The notes under the pieces are model-generated. The model worked only from the letters and a program-made list of their open reading frames with translations. It did no database searches and was not told the DNA's origin. A DNA stretch of 64,000 nt, from contig NZ_BQYM01000011.1 of NCBI RefSeq assembly GCF_026008515.1, positions 1-64,000 on the forward strand. The letters run 5' to 3'. Below are positions 53,533-63,405 of the stretch, piece by piece (within the stretch, counting starts at the first letter, position 1; every line of letters begins with the position of its first letter). The position numbers and the translations under genes were made by a program. The stretch is from Hoyosella levis. Lineage in GTDB: Bacteria; Actinomycetota; Actinomycetes; Mycobacteriales; Mycobacteriaceae.

Positions 53533-55326
53533 TCAGAGGTCGAGATCGGCGTTGAAGTCGCCGTCCTCGAGACGTTCCTTGATCGTTGTCATGAACCGGC
53601 CCGCATCAGCGCCATCGATGAGCCGGTGGTCGTAGGTGAGCGGCAGGTACGCCATCGAGCGGATCGCGATCGCGTCGTTGCCGAACTCGTCAGTGGTGAC
53701 CACCGGGCGCTTGACGATCGCGCCCGTGCCCAGCATCGCCGACTGCGGTGGCACCAGGATGGGCGTATCGAACAGGGCCCCGTTGCTGCCGATGTTCGTC
53801 ACTGTGAACGTGCCGCCGGTCAGCTCGTCGGGCTTGAGGCCTCCCGACCTCGCCCGCTTCGCGAGATCGGCGATCGCCTTGGCGAGCTCGGCGACCGACA
53901 TGTCCCCGGCGTTGTGGATGACGGGGGAGAGCAGCCCGTTCTCGGTATCGACCGCGACACCCAGGTGCTCGGCGCCGTGGTAGGTGATCTCCTTGGCGTC
54001 CTCGTCGTAGCTCGCGTTGATATTCGGGTGCAGGCGCAGTGCCTCCACCGCGGCCTTCGCGAAGAACGGAAGGAACGTCAGGTTGACACCGTGCTTGTCC
54101 TTGAACGCGGCCTTGTGCTCGGACCGCAGTACCGCCACACGAGTGAGATCGGCCTCGTGGGTCTGGGTGAGCTGCGCGGTCTCCCGCAGCGACTCACGCG
54201 TGAGCTGCGCGGTGATCTGGCGGATGCGGTTGGCCTTCTGCGAGGTGCCCCGCAGCTTCGCGAGCTCGGGACGGACGCCGGCAGGAGTGCCAGACTTCTT
54301 CGGCGCCGACTCTGCGGCAGGCTTCTTCGTGGACTCGGCCGCAGCGAGGACGTCTTCCTTGCGGATTCGGCCACCGACGCCGGAACCCTCGACCGAGGAG
54401 AGGTCCACATCGTGCTCCTTGGCGAGCTTGCGGACCAGCGGCGTCACATATGGCGTGCCACCCGACGGCTTGGATTCCGGCTTCTTCTCGGGCTCCGGCT
54501 CGGGCTTCTTCTCGGGCTTCTTCTCGGGCTCGGGCTTCTTCTCGGCCTTGGGAGCAGGCTCGGGCTCGGGCTCTTTCTCGGGCTTCTTCTCGGGCTCGGG
54601 CTTCTTCTCGGCCGACTTCTTCGGGGCAGGGGATCCGCTGCCGATGATGGCGAGCTGGCCACCGATCTCAACGACCTCATCCTCTTCTGCCGTGATCTCG
54701 AGCAACGTGCCAGCCACGGGCGAGGGGATCTCGGTATCGACCTTGTCGGTGGAGACCTCGAGCAAGGGCTCGTCGACCTCGACCTCGTCCCCCACGGCCT
54801 TCAGCCAGCGGGTGACGGTTCCCTCGGTGACGGATTCACCGAGCGCGGGCATCGTGACCGGAGTCCCGTCGCCCCCGTCGCTGTCGCCGTCCGATGCGGC
54901 AGGCTCGTCTTCCTCAGCCTCGTCGTCGCCGGACTCGTCGTCCTCGGGCTCGCTGTCATCGGTCTCGTCGCTCGCTGCCTTCTCGGAGTCAGATTCCTCC
55001 GCGGGAGCGTCCTCGGACTCGCTGGCAGCCTCTTCATCGTCCGCCTCGGAATCGTCGTCCGCCTCGGAGTCTTCGTCGCCGGACTCGTCGGCGTCGCTGA
55101 TCACCGCGAGCTCCCCGCCGATCTCGACGACGTCATCCTCCTGCGCGACGATCTTGCTCAGGACGCCCGCGGCGGGGGAGGGGATCTCGGTGTCAACCTT
55201 GTCCGTCGATACCTCGAGCAACGGCTCGTCGACCTCGACGGTATCGCCTTCCTGTTTGAGCCACCGCGTGACGGTGCCTTCGGTGACGCTTTCACCTAGG
55301 GCGGGCATTTCAACGGAGAAGGCCAT
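53533..55326 (-). CDS. dlaT: Dihydrolipoamide acyltransferase (E2) with two lipoyl domains
   Basis: This 597-residue E2 serves pyruvate dehydrogenase with AceE and possibly peroxide defence, as DlaT does in M. tuberculosis. Two nearly identical lipoyl domains (Lys in STDKVDTE) are joined by a very acidic Asp/Glu/Ser linker of about 70 residues. A second linker of Lys-Pro-Glu repeats leads to the peripheral subunit-binding domain ([19 protein letters not shown]). The catalytic core ends with [14 protein letters not shown] (HxxxDG). It is longer than the 553-residue M. tuberculosis protein because of the linkers. A hairpin terminator follows. Confidence 0.95.
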   Translation of the reverse strand: MAFSVEMPALGESVTEGTVTRWLKQEGDTVEVDEPLLEVSTDKVDTEIPSPAAGVLSKIVAQEDDVVEIGGELAVISDADESGDEDSEADDDSEADDEEAASESEDAPAEESDSEKAASDETDDSEPEDDESGDDEAEEDEPAASDGDSDGGDGTPVTMPALGESVTEGTVTRWLKAVGDEVEVDEPLLEVSTDKVDTEIPSPVAGTLLEITAEEDEVVEIGGQLAIIGSGSPAPKKSAEKKPEPEKKPEKEPEPEPAPKAEKKPEPEKKPEKKPEPEPEKKPESKPSGGTPYVTPLVRKLAKEHDVDLSSVEGSGVGGRIRKEDVLAAAESTKKPAAESAPKKSGTPAGVRPELAKLRGTSQKANRIRQITAQLTRESLRETAQLTQTHEADLTRVAVLRSEHKAAFKDKHGVNLTFLPFFAKAAVEALRLHPNINASYDEDAKEITYHGAEHLGVAVDTENGLLSPVIHNAGDMSVAELAKAIADLAKRARSGGLKPDELTGGTFTVTNIGSNGALFDTPILVPPQSAMLGTGAIVKRPVVTTDEFGNDAIAIRSMAYLPLTYDHRLIDGADAGRFMTTIKERLEDGDFNADLDL

Positions 55327-55585
55327 ATCCTTCGACTCCTCGGCGCTCGATGGGGCTTAAGGCGGATCGCTTCGCGGCCGTAGCGAGGCGATCTCTATTG
55401 TGCTTGTGGCGCAGGCGTTATGTGGGCAGATGCTCAGATCCACGCAAATCCCATGACGTCCACCACGACCCATCCTTGCACCCCTCGGTCCCGCGCGCAC
55501 GGCCGGTACCTATGGCGGCCCGGGCGGATGTCGCGCAACCTGCTACGGGTAGGTGCTTCCGCTGTTTTCCTGGCAGCATCGGGAT

Positions 55586-55942
55586 ATGGGAATCTTCGGA
55601 CGATTTCGTCAACCACGCGGCAGCGCCGCCGCCCATGTGCGCGGCATGCGGGACAGCGACCTCGCCCACCTCGCGGACTGGGCCGCGGCGCGCACCGGGG
55701 TGGAGGGCTTCGTCGAGCCGCCGACGTTTGTCAACGAGATGACCGTGGTGCTCGTGGCCAAGGACGGCGAATGGACGCGCCGCCGCGTCCACAACGCCAA
55801 GATCGCCCGGAGGGTCGGCGAGAAGCTGGGCATCCCGCTCTATGACGTGCAGAAGACCGGCTACCCCCAGCGCATGAGGGATCACAACGAGCGGCAACGC
55901 ATCATCGAGAAGCGCGCCCGGCAGGAACGCGACCGCGACTAG
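55586..55942 (+). CDS. Small conserved-looking basic protein of unknown function
   Basis: This protein of 118 residues begins MGIFGRFRQPRG and has a central VEGFVEPPTFVNEMTVVLV followed by a strongly basic helical C-terminus (ARRVGEKLGIPLYDVQ, ERQRIIEKRARQERD). No signal, membrane segment or catalytic motif is visible. I have a general memory of such proteins in actinobacteria but no function. Start 55586 is by composition; an upstream ATG at 55553 is in frame. It converges on pepA with repeat copy B between. Confidence 0.75.
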   Translation: MGIFGRFRQPRGSAAAHVRGMRDSDLAHLADWAAARTGVEGFVEPPTFVNEMTVVLVAKDGEWTRRRVHNAKIARRVGEKLGIPLYDVQKTGYPQRMRDHNERQRIIEKRARQERDRD

Positions 55943-56037
55943 GCGTCGCGGCTGGCCCGGTGGATCCGTTGCCGGTGGGTGCCTCAGCTCGAGCCGTCAC
56001 CCAGCCCTCCCAGGCCGCAGCCAGCCATCCCAGGCCG

Positions 56038-56110
56038 CAAACGCGATAGAAGCTGCTAGAAACCCAAGGCAGCTTCTATCGCGTTTGACAGTATCCCGTG
56101 CTTTTGCCGC
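56038..56110. repeat. 73-bp palindromic repeat, copy B
   Basis: A perfect 19-bp inverted repeat (56038-56056, CAAACGCGATAGAAGCTGC, against 56069-56087) has a 12-nt loop and is followed after 6 nt by TCCCGTGCTTTTGCCGC. It differs from copy A at 47185 at about 8 of 73 positions, mostly in the loop, the inner arm and the 6-nt spacer. It lies between convergent genes, 57 bp before the pepA stop. Confidence 0.9.
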
Positions 56111-56166
56111 GCGGCGGGGCCCCAGCCCCAGCGGAGCCCCACCCCCAGCGCCCCAGCCCCACCGGA

Positions 56167-57720
56167 TCAGCCGTTCGCGGCGACGTCCTCGAGGACCGCG
56201 AGCATCGTGCGCACGGGCACGCCGGTGCCGCCCTTCGGCGTGTATCCCCACGGCGCGCCGGTGTTGAATGCCGGGCCCGCGACATCGATATGTGCCCAGT
56301 TGGCACCGTCGGCGACGAATTCCTTGAGGAACAGCGACGCCGAGAGCATCCCGCCCCAGCGGTGGTTGGTCACGTTCGCGAGATCAGCGACCCGCGAGCC
56401 GAGGTCAGCGCGCAGCTCGGTGGGCATGGGCATCGCCCAGCCGTTCTCTCCCGCCTGCTGGGACAGCTCGGCGACCCGGTCGCGGAAGTCCTCGGTGCCC
56501 ATCACACCGGGTACGCGGGTGCCCAGCGCGACCATCTGCGCGCCGGTGAGCGTGGCGGTGTCGATGATGTAGTCCGGTGCATCCTCGGCGGCGCGCACCA
56601 GTGAGTCGGCGAGGATCAGGCGGCCCTCCGCGTCGGTGTTGAGGACCTCGACGGTGGTGCCCCCGTAGTGGGTGATGACATCGCCCGGGCGGGTGGCATT
56701 GCCCGAGGGCATGTTCTCGGCCATCGGTACTGTGGCGATCACGGTGACGGGAAGCTCGAGGCGCGCGGCGAGCAGCACGGTGGCGATCACCGCTGCCGCG
56801 CCCGCCATGTCGGAGGTCATGTTCTCCATGCCGGCCGCGGGCTTGATGGAGATCCCGCCAGTGTCGAAGGTGACGCCCTTGCCGACGAGCGCCACGGTCT
56901 TGCCGCCGTTCTCCGGCCCGCCCCGGTAGGCGATGCGGACAAGGCGGGGCTTGCGCGCCGAGCCCTTGCCGACCGCGACGATGCCGCCGTATCCGCCGGA
57001 CTCGAGGGCCTTCTCATCAAGGATCTCCACATCGAGCCCGGCGTTCGCGGCGAGCGTCGCGGCTCGCTCGGCGAACGCGCCCGGGTAGAGGTGGCTCGGC
57101 GGGGTGTTGACGAAATCGCGGGCGATGGCGACAGCGTGGGCGATCGCTTCGGAACGCGCGATCGCTTTCTCGGTCTTCTTGGCCCCTCCTTCGGCAACGA
57201 TCAGGTCCACGGAGCCGAGCGGGCCCGCGCTGGCATCGGGCGCTGACTTGGGGGAGCGGAACTCGGTGAACGAGTAGGAGCCGAGGCAAAGGCCCTCCAC
57301 CACGGGCGCGATGCCCCGCGAGTGCAGCAGCGTCGCCGCGGACCGCACGCCGGTCAGGGAGCGGGCAGCGGTGCCGGCGATGCGGCGGACCTGCTCGGCC
57401 TCGATCTCGTCGCGACGGCCCGCGCCCAGCCCGACGCCCAGCACCGATTGGGCAGCCACGCCCTTGGGCGCGGGGATCCTCGTGATCTGCTCGGCCTTGC
57501 CCGTCGCTCCGGCAGCCTTCAGCGCGGCCACGACCGCGGATTGGGTGTCCTTGTCCCACACGGAGTCCGCGCCATCGACGGAGATGGACTTCTTGCCCTG
57601 GGCGACACCGACGATGACCACCTCATGCCGCTTGGCGATCTTGCGGGCCACGCCGACTGCCGGGAGGGTGGACCGGTGGTCTGCTGTCCTGGAATCGGTG
57701 GACTTCGGGTTGTCGCTCAC
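56167..57720 (-). CDS. pepA: Leucyl aminopeptidase, M17 family
   Basis: This 517-residue cytosolic aminopeptidase removes N-terminal residues from peptides. The metal and catalytic motifs are [26 protein letters not shown] and [12 protein letters not shown]. The N-terminal half is the usual variable macro-domain-like part. The GTG start has AAGGAG 7 nt upstream. It corresponds to Rv2213 (pepB) and is divergent from gcvT. Confidence 0.95.
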   Translation of the reverse strand: MSDNPKSTDSRTADHRSTLPAVGVARKIAKRHEVVIVGVAQGKKSISVDGADSVWDKDTQSAVVAALKAAGATGKAEQITRIPAPKGVAAQSVLGVGLGAGRRDEIEAEQVRRIAGTAARSLTGVRSAATLLHSRGIAPVVEGLCLGSYSFTEFRSPKSAPDASAGPLGSVDLIVAEGGAKKTEKAIARSEAIAHAVAIARDFVNTPPSHLYPGAFAERAATLAANAGLDVEILDEKALESGGYGGIVAVGKGSARKPRLVRIAYRGGPENGGKTVALVGKGVTFDTGGISIKPAAGMENMTSDMAGAAAVIATVLLAARLELPVTVIATVPMAENMPSGNATRPGDVITHYGGTTVEVLNTDAEGRLILADSLVRAAEDAPDYIIDTATLTGAQMVALGTRVPGVMGTEDFRDRVAELSQQAGENGWAMPMPTELRADLGSRVADLANVTNHRWGGMLSASLFLKEFVADGANWAHIDVAGPAFNTGAPWGYTPKGGTGVPVRTMLAVLEDVAANG

Positions 57721-57843
57721 GTGACGCTCCTTGGGATGCTCAATGCGAATAGGGTGCGCTGGACTAGCGCTGCGGGGTGCCCGGCGGGGCCGCGCCGCGC
57801 CATGGACGCCCCTCGGCTAGAGGCTACCGCCCGTGCCGCCGGC

Positions 57844-57849
57844 TAGCGT
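57844..57849 (+). promoter_or_regulatory. -10 hexamer of gcvT
   Basis: TAGCGT ends 7 nt before the GTG at 57857; no Shine-Dalgarno is present, consistent with a leaderless mRNA. Confidence 0.4.
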
Positions 57850-57856
57850 GGACGCC

Positions 57857-58981
57857 GTGAGTCCCGAGCATTCCCCAAATTCCTTGCTGGCTAGTCCGGC
57901 CAACGATGTCCATGTGGGCGCGGGCGCCACGTTCGCTCCGTTCGCGGGCTGGTCCATGCCCATCTCGTACGGCGGCGTGGTGGCGGAGCACAACGCGGTC
58001 CGCGAGGCGGTGGGGATCTTCGATGTCAGCCATCTTGGCAAGATCCTCGTCACGGGCACCGGTGCCGCCGAGTACATCAACAGCACGCTCACCAATGACC
58101 TGCAGCGCATCAGCCCTGGCAAGGCGCAGTACACGCTGTGCTGCGACGAGAGCGGAGGCGTGGTCGACGATCTCATCGTCTACCTCGTCAGCGAGAGCGA
58201 GGTGTTCCTCATCCCCAACGCCGCCAATACCGCCGAGGTGGCGCGGCGCCTCGAGGCCACCGCTCCGGCTGGGGTGAGCGTGCAGGACCAGCACCGTGAT
58301 CACGCAGTGCTGGCCGTGCAGGGGCCGCGCTCCGCGGAACTTCTCGAGCTCGAGGAACTGCCCACGACCATGCCGTACATGGCGTTCGCCGACGCCACCT
58401 GGGAGGGCGCGGGCGGATCCGCGGTACGGATCTGCCGCACCGGCTACACCGGGGAGCAAGGCTACGAGATCGTGCTTCCGAGCAGTGCTGCCAAGGCAGC
58501 GCTCCAGCGGCTCGCGGACCGCGCCGAGCAGCTAGGGGGCAGGCTCGCTGGCCTCGGTGCGCGCGACACGCTGCGAACGGAGATGGGCTACCCGCTCCAC
58601 GGCCACGAGCTGTCCCTCGAGATCACCCCGGTCGAGGCGCGCTGCGGATGGGCCGTGGGCTGGCGCAAGCCCGCTTTCTGGGGGCGGGAGGCCCTGCAGC
58701 GACAGCGCGAGGCCGGGCCCGGACGGACGCTGTGGGGCCTGCGCGCGCTCGGCAAGGGCGTGCTGCGCCCCGGGCTCTCCGTCCTCGGGGCGGAAAACAA
58801 GATGATCGGGACGACGACGTCCGGTACGTTCTCCCCAACGCTGAAAACCGGCATCGCGCTCGCGCTCCTCGACACCTCCGCGGACATCACCGCGGGCGCC
58901 ACAGTGACGGTCGACGTGCGGGGACGCCACATTCCCTGCGAGGTCGTCCGTCCACCGTTTGTCGCACCGAGGACCCAGTGA
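57857..58981 (+). CDS. gcvT: Glycine cleavage system T protein (aminomethyltransferase)
   Basis: This 374-residue THF-dependent enzyme releases ammonia from the aminomethyl-H protein. Motifs include [55 protein letters not shown] and [18 protein letters not shown]. The GTG start is supported by TAGCGT 7 nt upstream. The H, P and L proteins are not in the window. It corresponds to Rv2211c and precedes ilvE by 24 bp. Confidence 0.95.
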   Translation: MSPEHSPNSLLASPANDVHVGAGATFAPFAGWSMPISYGGVVAEHNAVREAVGIFDVSHLGKILVTGTGAAEYINSTLTNDLQRISPGKAQYTLCCDESGGVVDDLIVYLVSESEVFLIPNAANTAEVARRLEATAPAGVSVQDQHRDHAVLAVQGPRSAELLELEELPTTMPYMAFADATWEGAGGSAVRICRTGYTGEQGYEIVLPSSAAKAALQRLADRAEQLGGRLAGLGARDTLRTEMGYPLHGHELSLEITPVEARCGWAVGWRKPAFWGREALQRQREAGPGRTLWGLRALGKGVLRPGLSVLGAENKMIGTTTSGTFSPTLKTGIALALLDTSADITAGATVTVDVRGRHIPCEVVRPPFVAPRTQ

Positions 58982-58991
58982 CTTTTCGCGA

Positions 58992-58997
58992 TAGGAT
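58992..58997 (+). promoter_or_regulatory. -10 hexamer of ilvE
   Basis: TAGGAT ends 8 nt before the ATG at 59006, in the short gcvT-ilvE gap, so ilvE can have its own leaderless mRNA. Confidence 0.4.
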
Positions 58998-59005
58998 TTT
59001 CGCTC

Positions 59006-60109
59006 ATGACGACGCTGCCCGAGTTCACCCGTTCCGCACATCCAGCGCCCCGGCCACAGGTCGAGCGGGAGCAGATTCTGCGGTCCCCGGGGTTCGGTAC
59101 GCATTTCACCGACCACATGGTCGCGATCCGCTATTCGCGGCAGCAGGGCTGGCATGACGCCCACGTGCAGCCGTATGGCGCCATCACCCTCGACCCGGCG
59201 GCCATGGTCCTGCACTACGGGCAGGCCATCTTCGAGGGGCTGAAGGCATACCGGCAGCCCAACGGCACCATCGCCTCGTTCCGCCCCGACGCGAACGCCC
59301 AGCGCTTCCGCAGCTCGGCGCGCCGCATGGCCATGGCGGAGCTGCCCGACGAGTTGTTCCTCGAATCGCTGAAGGAGCTCCTCGCCGTTGATGAGGCGTG
59401 GGTGCCCGAGGCAGGCGGGGAGGAGTCGCTCTACCTCCGGCCGTTCATGTTCTCCACCGAGGCAGGGCTTGGCGTGCGGCCCGCGAAGGAGTACCAGTAC
59501 CTCCTCATCGCGTCCCCGGCCGGCGCGTACTTCAAGGCTGGTGTCCGTCCCGTCAGCGTCTGGCTCTCCACCGAGTACGTGCGCGCCGCACCGGGTGGCA
59601 CGGGTGCCGCGAAGTTCGCCGGGAACTATGCCGCCTCGTTGCTCGCCCAGGCGGAGGCAGCTGACCAAGGCTGCGACCAGGTCGTGTGGCTCGATGCGAT
59701 CGAGCGTCGCTTCATCGAGGAAATGGGGGGCATGAACCTGTTCTTCGTGTTCGGCTCGGGCGCCGACGCACGACTCGTCACCCCCGAGCTCTCGGGCTCG
59801 CTGCTGCCCGGCATCACGCGGGAATCCCTGATCCACCTGGCGGAGGACGCGGGCATCCCGGTCGAGGAGCGCCGCATCTCGGTCGAGGAGGTCGACGAGA
59901 AGTCCCACAACGGCGAGATCACCGAGGTCTTCGCCTGCGGCACCGCAGCGGTGATCACGCCGGTCGGCCGGGTCAAGCACACCGGCGGCGAGTACATGAT
60001 CGCTGACGGCGAGCCGGGCGAGGTCACGCTCGCGCTGCGCGATACCCTCACCGGGATCCAGCGCGGCACCTTCGAGGACACGCGCGGCTGGATGCAACGC
60101 CTGCTCTGA
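59006..60109 (+). CDS. ilvE: Branched-chain amino acid aminotransferase
   Basis: This 367-residue fold-type IV PLP enzyme makes Leu, Ile and Val from their keto acids and supplies branched primers for fatty acids. Motifs include [14 protein letters not shown], the PLP Lys in [13 protein letters not shown], and the signature [12 protein letters not shown] with downstream [15 protein letters not shown]. It corresponds to Rv2210c. It converges with cobS across a perfect 14-bp hairpin. Confidence 0.95.
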   Translation: MTTLPEFTRSAHPAPRPQVEREQILRSPGFGTHFTDHMVAIRYSRQQGWHDAHVQPYGAITLDPAAMVLHYGQAIFEGLKAYRQPNGTIASFRPDANAQRFRSSARRMAMAELPDELFLESLKELLAVDEAWVPEAGGEESLYLRPFMFSTEAGLGVRPAKEYQYLLIASPAGAYFKAGVRPVSVWLSTEYVRAAPGGTGAAKFAGNYAASLLAQAEAADQGCDQVVWLDAIERRFIEEMGGMNLFFVFGSGADARLVTPELSGSLLPGITRESLIHLAEDAGIPVEERRISVEEVDEKSHNGEITEVFACGTAAVITPVGRVKHTGGEYMIADGEPGEVTLALRDTLTGIQRGTFEDTRGWMQRLL

Positions 60110-60126
60110 ACCGCGCATCACGCCAG

Positions 60127-60157
60127 GGGCCTGGCCACCGATCCGGTGGCCAGGCCC
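60127..60157. terminator. Bidirectional terminator between ilvE and cobS
   Basis: A perfect 14-bp inverted repeat (GGGCCTGGCCACCG, loop ATC, then its complement) fills the gap between the two convergent genes. Its right arm directly touches the cobS stop codon at 60158 and its left arm starts 17 bp past the ilvE stop. Confidence 0.85.
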
Positions 60158-60952
60158 TCATGCTCCCAGCAGCAATCCCACGGCGGCGATCAGCACGGTC
60201 AGTTCCAGAACGGCACCGAGCACATCGCCATTGATGCCGCCGAGGCGCCGGGTGCAATGCATCACGAAGACCAGCGCGAACGCGAACGCCACCACGAGGA
60301 CGATCACCCCATGCAGCGGGCTGCCAGGCACGGCGACGGTCGCGATGAACAGGGCAGCCGCCACCCATGAGCCGATCGTCGCCCACGATTGGCTTCCCGC
60401 GACAAGTGCCCCGAACCCCTCCGGCCGTGCTGCCCGCAGCCCGGGGCGGCACGCGATGACCACGGCGACACGCCCGGCCGCGATCGCGACGGCGATGGCG
60501 ACGAACATGCTGGCCCCAGCGAGCGCGCCCAGGGCCAGGCCCTGACCGATAAGGACGACGACGAGGGTGGCGATCCCGAACGGTCCCGAGCCGCCCGCGT
60601 GCATGATGCGCTGAGCCCGGTCCGGTGGCCCGAACGTCCCCAGGCCATCAGCGGTATCGGCGAGGCCGTCGATGTGCAGGCCACGCGTGGCGAGGGCCAG
60701 GAAGCCCACTCCCAGGATGCCAGCGAGCATGGCGGGCAGGCCGAGCGCGAGCATTCCCCACAGCAGCAGCGTTGTCGTGATTCCCAGCACAAGGCCGATC
60801 AGCGGGGTGACCGCGATCGCCCACGCGCTTGCTTGGCGGTCTATGAGCTGCGGTCCGCGCACGGGCAGCACCGTCAGCCACGAGAACGCCAGGCGCGCCC
60901 CGTCCACGGTGGGGTTGCTGCTCGTGCTGCCGCGCGTGCGACGGGGGCTCAT
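60158..60952 (-). CDS. cobS: Adenosylcobinamide-GDP ribazoletransferase
   Basis: This 264-residue integral membrane enzyme joins adenosylcobinamide-GDP and alpha-ribazole, the final nucleotide-loop step. The metal-binding [16 protein letters not shown] is intact, with several hydrophobic helices. It overlaps cobT by 4 bp, so they are co-translated. Confidence 0.95.
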   Translation of the reverse strand: MSPRRTRGSTSSNPTVDGARLAFSWLTVLPVRGPQLIDRQASAWAIAVTPLIGLVLGITTTLLLWGMLALGLPAMLAGILGVGFLALATRGLHIDGLADTADGLGTFGPPDRAQRIMHAGGSGPFGIATLVVVLIGQGLALGALAGASMFVAIAVAIAAGRVAVVIACRPGLRAARPEGFGALVAGSQSWATIGSWVAAALFIATVAVPGSPLHGVIVLVVAFAFALVFVMHCTRRLGGINGDVLGAVLELTVLIAAVGLLLGA

Positions 60953-62013
60953 CGATCACTCACCCCGGCCTCCGCGAAAGTGGCCATTCGTGCCAGCGTC
61001 GCCACGGCCGCGGCCAGGACGGGCAGGGCCACCGCGGCACCGGAGCCCTCGCCGAGCCGCATGCCGAGGTCCACGATCGGCTCGAGCTGCAGCCTCCGCA
61101 GCGCGATCGCGTGCGCGGGCTCGGTGGAACGATGTCCTGCCAGCCACCAATCGCGTGCTCCCGCGGCGAGGTCCTCGGCGACCAGCGCTGCGGCGGTCAC
61201 TACTACGCCGTCGAGGATCACCGGGGTGCGACGCAGCGCCGCCTGGGCAAGGAACCCTGCCATCGCCGCGATGTCCGCGCCCGCGCTCGTGGCCAGCAGC
61301 CGTATCGGATCGCGCGCCACGACCCTGCCGCGGCGCATCGCGTCCCGCACGGCGGCTGTCTTGAGCATCCAGGCATTGTCATCGATCCCAGTGCCCCTGC
61401 CGACGGCGGCGATCGGCTCGGTGCGGGTCAGCGTGGCCACGAGCACCGTTGCCGGAGTGGTGTTCCCGATTCCCATGTCCCCGGCGATGAGCAGGTCGGC
61501 GCCCGCGTCGATCTCCTCGTCCGCGATGGCTCGTCCAGCCGCCACCGCGGCGACCGCCTCCTCGTGCGTCATGGCGTCCTCGGTGTCGATGCGCCCGCTG
61601 GAGCGGCGGACCTTGTGCGCGCGCACCGACGGCGGGGTATCGCCATCGACGCTGATATCGACCACGCGCACGGTCGCCCCGGCGTTCTCGGCGAGGCAGT
61701 TGATGGCGGCCCCGCCATCGAGGAAGTTCCGCACCATCTGCACGGTCACCTCGGGCGGGTAGGCGGAGACGCCGTGGCGGGCGATGCCATGGTCACCGGC
61801 GAAGATGACGATGCGGGGGCGGGTGAACGGAACGGGTGGGCATTGGCCCTGGCATGCCGCGATCCAGGTCGAGAGCTCCTCGAGCCTGCCCAGCGAGCCC
61901 GCGGGCTTGGTCAGCACTCCCTGCCGCTGCCAGGCCGCGCGCCGTGCCTCGCGATCCGGCTGCGGGATCGGATCGAAGACGCTGGGATCGTCCGGGCGTT
62001 CCTGGTCACTCAA
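60949..62013 (-). CDS. cobT: Nicotinate-nucleotide:DMB phosphoribosyltransferase
   Basis: This 354-residue enzyme activates the lower ligand base to alpha-ribazole phosphate. Motifs are [35 protein letters not shown] and RLGEGSGAA with the catalytic Glu. It is in a cobU-cobT-cobS gene series on the minus strand. Confidence 0.95.
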   Translation of the reverse strand: MSDQERPDDPSVFDPIPQPDREARRAAWQRQGVLTKPAGSLGRLEELSTWIAACQGQCPPVPFTRPRIVIFAGDHGIARHGVSAYPPEVTVQMVRNFLDGGAAINCLAENAGATVRVVDISVDGDTPPSVRAHKVRRSSGRIDTEDAMTHEEAVAAVAAGRAIADEEIDAGADLLIAGDMGIGNTTPATVLVATLTRTEPIAAVGRGTGIDDNAWMLKTAAVRDAMRRGRVVARDPIRLLATSAGADIAAMAGFLAQAALRRTPVILDGVVVTAAALVAEDLAAGARDWWLAGHRSTEPAHAIALRRLQLEPIVDLGMRLGEGSGAAVALPVLAAAVATLARMATFAEAGVSDR

Positions 62014-62053
62014 CTGCTCCAGCCTTTCTCGCCGGCCGCGCGACAGGCGGGGA

Positions 62054-62578
62054 TCACTTCAGCGGCAACGGGATTCCCGCGACCACCAGGACAACTTTCT
62101 CGCATTCCTCCGCGATGCGCGCGTTCAACACCCCGATCTCGTCCCGGAATGCCCGGCCCGACCGGGTCTCGGGCACGATGCCCATCCCTACCTCGGGGGT
62201 GACGAGCACCAGCGGGGCCGGGTAGCGGGCTACGGCGTCGACGAGGCCGTCGACGGCTGCGCGAGCCCGCTCCGGCTCTGCCCACGCATCGAGGCGATCC
62301 ATCACCGACGCGAGCCACATGCCGAGGTCGTCGATGATCGTGGGCGAGGCCGGTTCGCGGTCGAGCTCGGCGACCAGGTCCTCGGTGCGCACTGTCATCC
62401 AGTGCGCCGGGCGCCTCAGCTGGTGCGCGTGCACGCGCCGCGCCCATTCGTCATCACCAGGACGATCGGGTGCCGTCGCGATGTAGCGAACCTGCTCGGC
62501 CGTCGCCCAGGCGGAGATCACCTGCTCGCCATGGCCAGACTTGCCGGATCGCGCTCCTCCGAGGACCAGGCAGCGCAT
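62054..62578 (-). CDS. cobU: Adenosylcobinamide kinase / guanylyltransferase
   Basis: This 174-residue enzyme phosphorylates adenosylcobinamide and then adds GMP. The P-loop is GGARSGKS, and [22 protein letters not shown] contains the conserved His for GMP attachment. The [15 protein letters not shown] and [12 protein letters not shown] stretches are typical. It follows DUF3043 by 6 bp in the same direction. Confidence 0.95.
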   Translation of the reverse strand: MRCLVLGGARSGKSGHGEQVISAWATAEQVRYIATAPDRPGDDEWARRVHAHQLRRPAHWMTVRTEDLVAELDREPASPTIIDDLGMWLASVMDRLDAWAEPERARAAVDGLVDAVARYPAPLVLVTPEVGMGIVPETRSGRAFRDEIGVLNARIAEECEKVVLVVAGIPLPLK

Positions 62579-62584
62579 GGCGGG

Positions 62585-63283
62585 CTAGACCGCGTCGCCT
62601 GGCCGGACCTGTGGCTTGGGCACCCGCAGCCGACGGATCTGTGTCGCGCGGACGAAGGCGTACCAGCCAATGCCCAGGCCAGTATCGTCGCTGTCGGGGA
62701 AGCGCTCGCGGACCCGGTTGCTGATCTGCCGGCCCAGCACGATCCCCTCGATGATCATGAAGATGAGAAAGACCATCATGCCCAGCGTGATGATGGCCTG
62801 GATGTCCGGCGGCATGAACAGGGTCAGCAGCACGAGCAGCGCCAGCGGCATGAACAGGCCAGCGAGGTTGCGCCGCGCATCGACGTAGTCACGGGCGAGC
62901 TTGCGGGTCTTTCCCCGGTCCCTGGGCAGCAAGTAGTCCTCGTCGCCGGCCATCATGCGGGCCCGTCGCTCATTGGCGCGCGAGCGGCTCTCGGCGTTGA
63001 AGCGCTTGCGCTCCTCCTTGGACATCTTCGGCTTCTTGCGCTGCTCGGCCTTGAGGGCCTTCTTGCGTGCTCGTGCCTCGGCTCGCGTCATCGGGGGAGG
63101 CATGAGGGGGCCGCGCGCGCCTCGGCGGGCCTCGTTGCGCTTCGGGGTGGGGCGGCCCTTGCCGGGGGTGTGCCCGGAAGGCTGCGCCGACTGCCCCTGC
63201 TCCAGCTGGTCCTGGGCTGGTCCGTCCTTCGCGGAGGGATCATCAGGATTGCTGCCGCTGCTGCCACGTCCGGTGAGTTTCAC
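62585..63283 (-). CDS. DUF3043 membrane protein
   Basis: This 232-residue protein has a long basic, Pro-rich cytoplasmic N-terminus (about 130 residues, many Arg/Lys/Ala), two membrane helices (LAGLFMPLALLVLLTLFM and ITLGMMVFLIFMIIEGIVL) and a short tail. It corresponds to Rv2206. GTG 63283 has TACCCT (63291-63296, minus) 7 nt upstream, indicating a leaderless start; the frame is open further upstream without conservation. Its function is unknown. It probably heads the cobU-cobT-cobS transcript. Confidence 0.9.
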   Translation of the reverse strand: MKLTGRGSSGSNPDDPSAKDGPAQDQLEQGQSAQPSGHTPGKGRPTPKRNEARRGARGPLMPPPMTRAEARARKKALKAEQRKKPKMSKEERKRFNAESRSRANERRARMMAGDEDYLLPRDRGKTRKLARDYVDARRNLAGLFMPLALLVLLTLFMPPDIQAIITLGMMVFLIFMIIEGIVLGRQISNRVRERFPDSDDTGLGIGWYAFVRATQIRRLRVPKPQVRPGDAV

Positions 63284-63405
63284 GGGTTTTAGGGTAGGCG
63301 ATCTGGTGATCCGGGCAAACCAGGGCACGCTTGCGGGCAGTCGGATGTGGTTTTCCTCGCACCTGGGTGGCTTCAGGGGCGCAGAGGGCCGGCGATACTG
63401 GTGGC

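Noticed and set aside
54450-54620. Short repeated units that could suggest a CRISPR or VNTR array
   Set aside because: The repeats are codons of the Lys-Pro-Glu linker inside dlaT, without spacers of uniform length or unique sequence.
53434-55299. 621-residue plus-strand frame with Leu/Gly repeats opposite dlaT
   Set aside because: The repeats are the reverse complement of the Lys-Pro-Glu linker of DlaT; no independent coding evidence.
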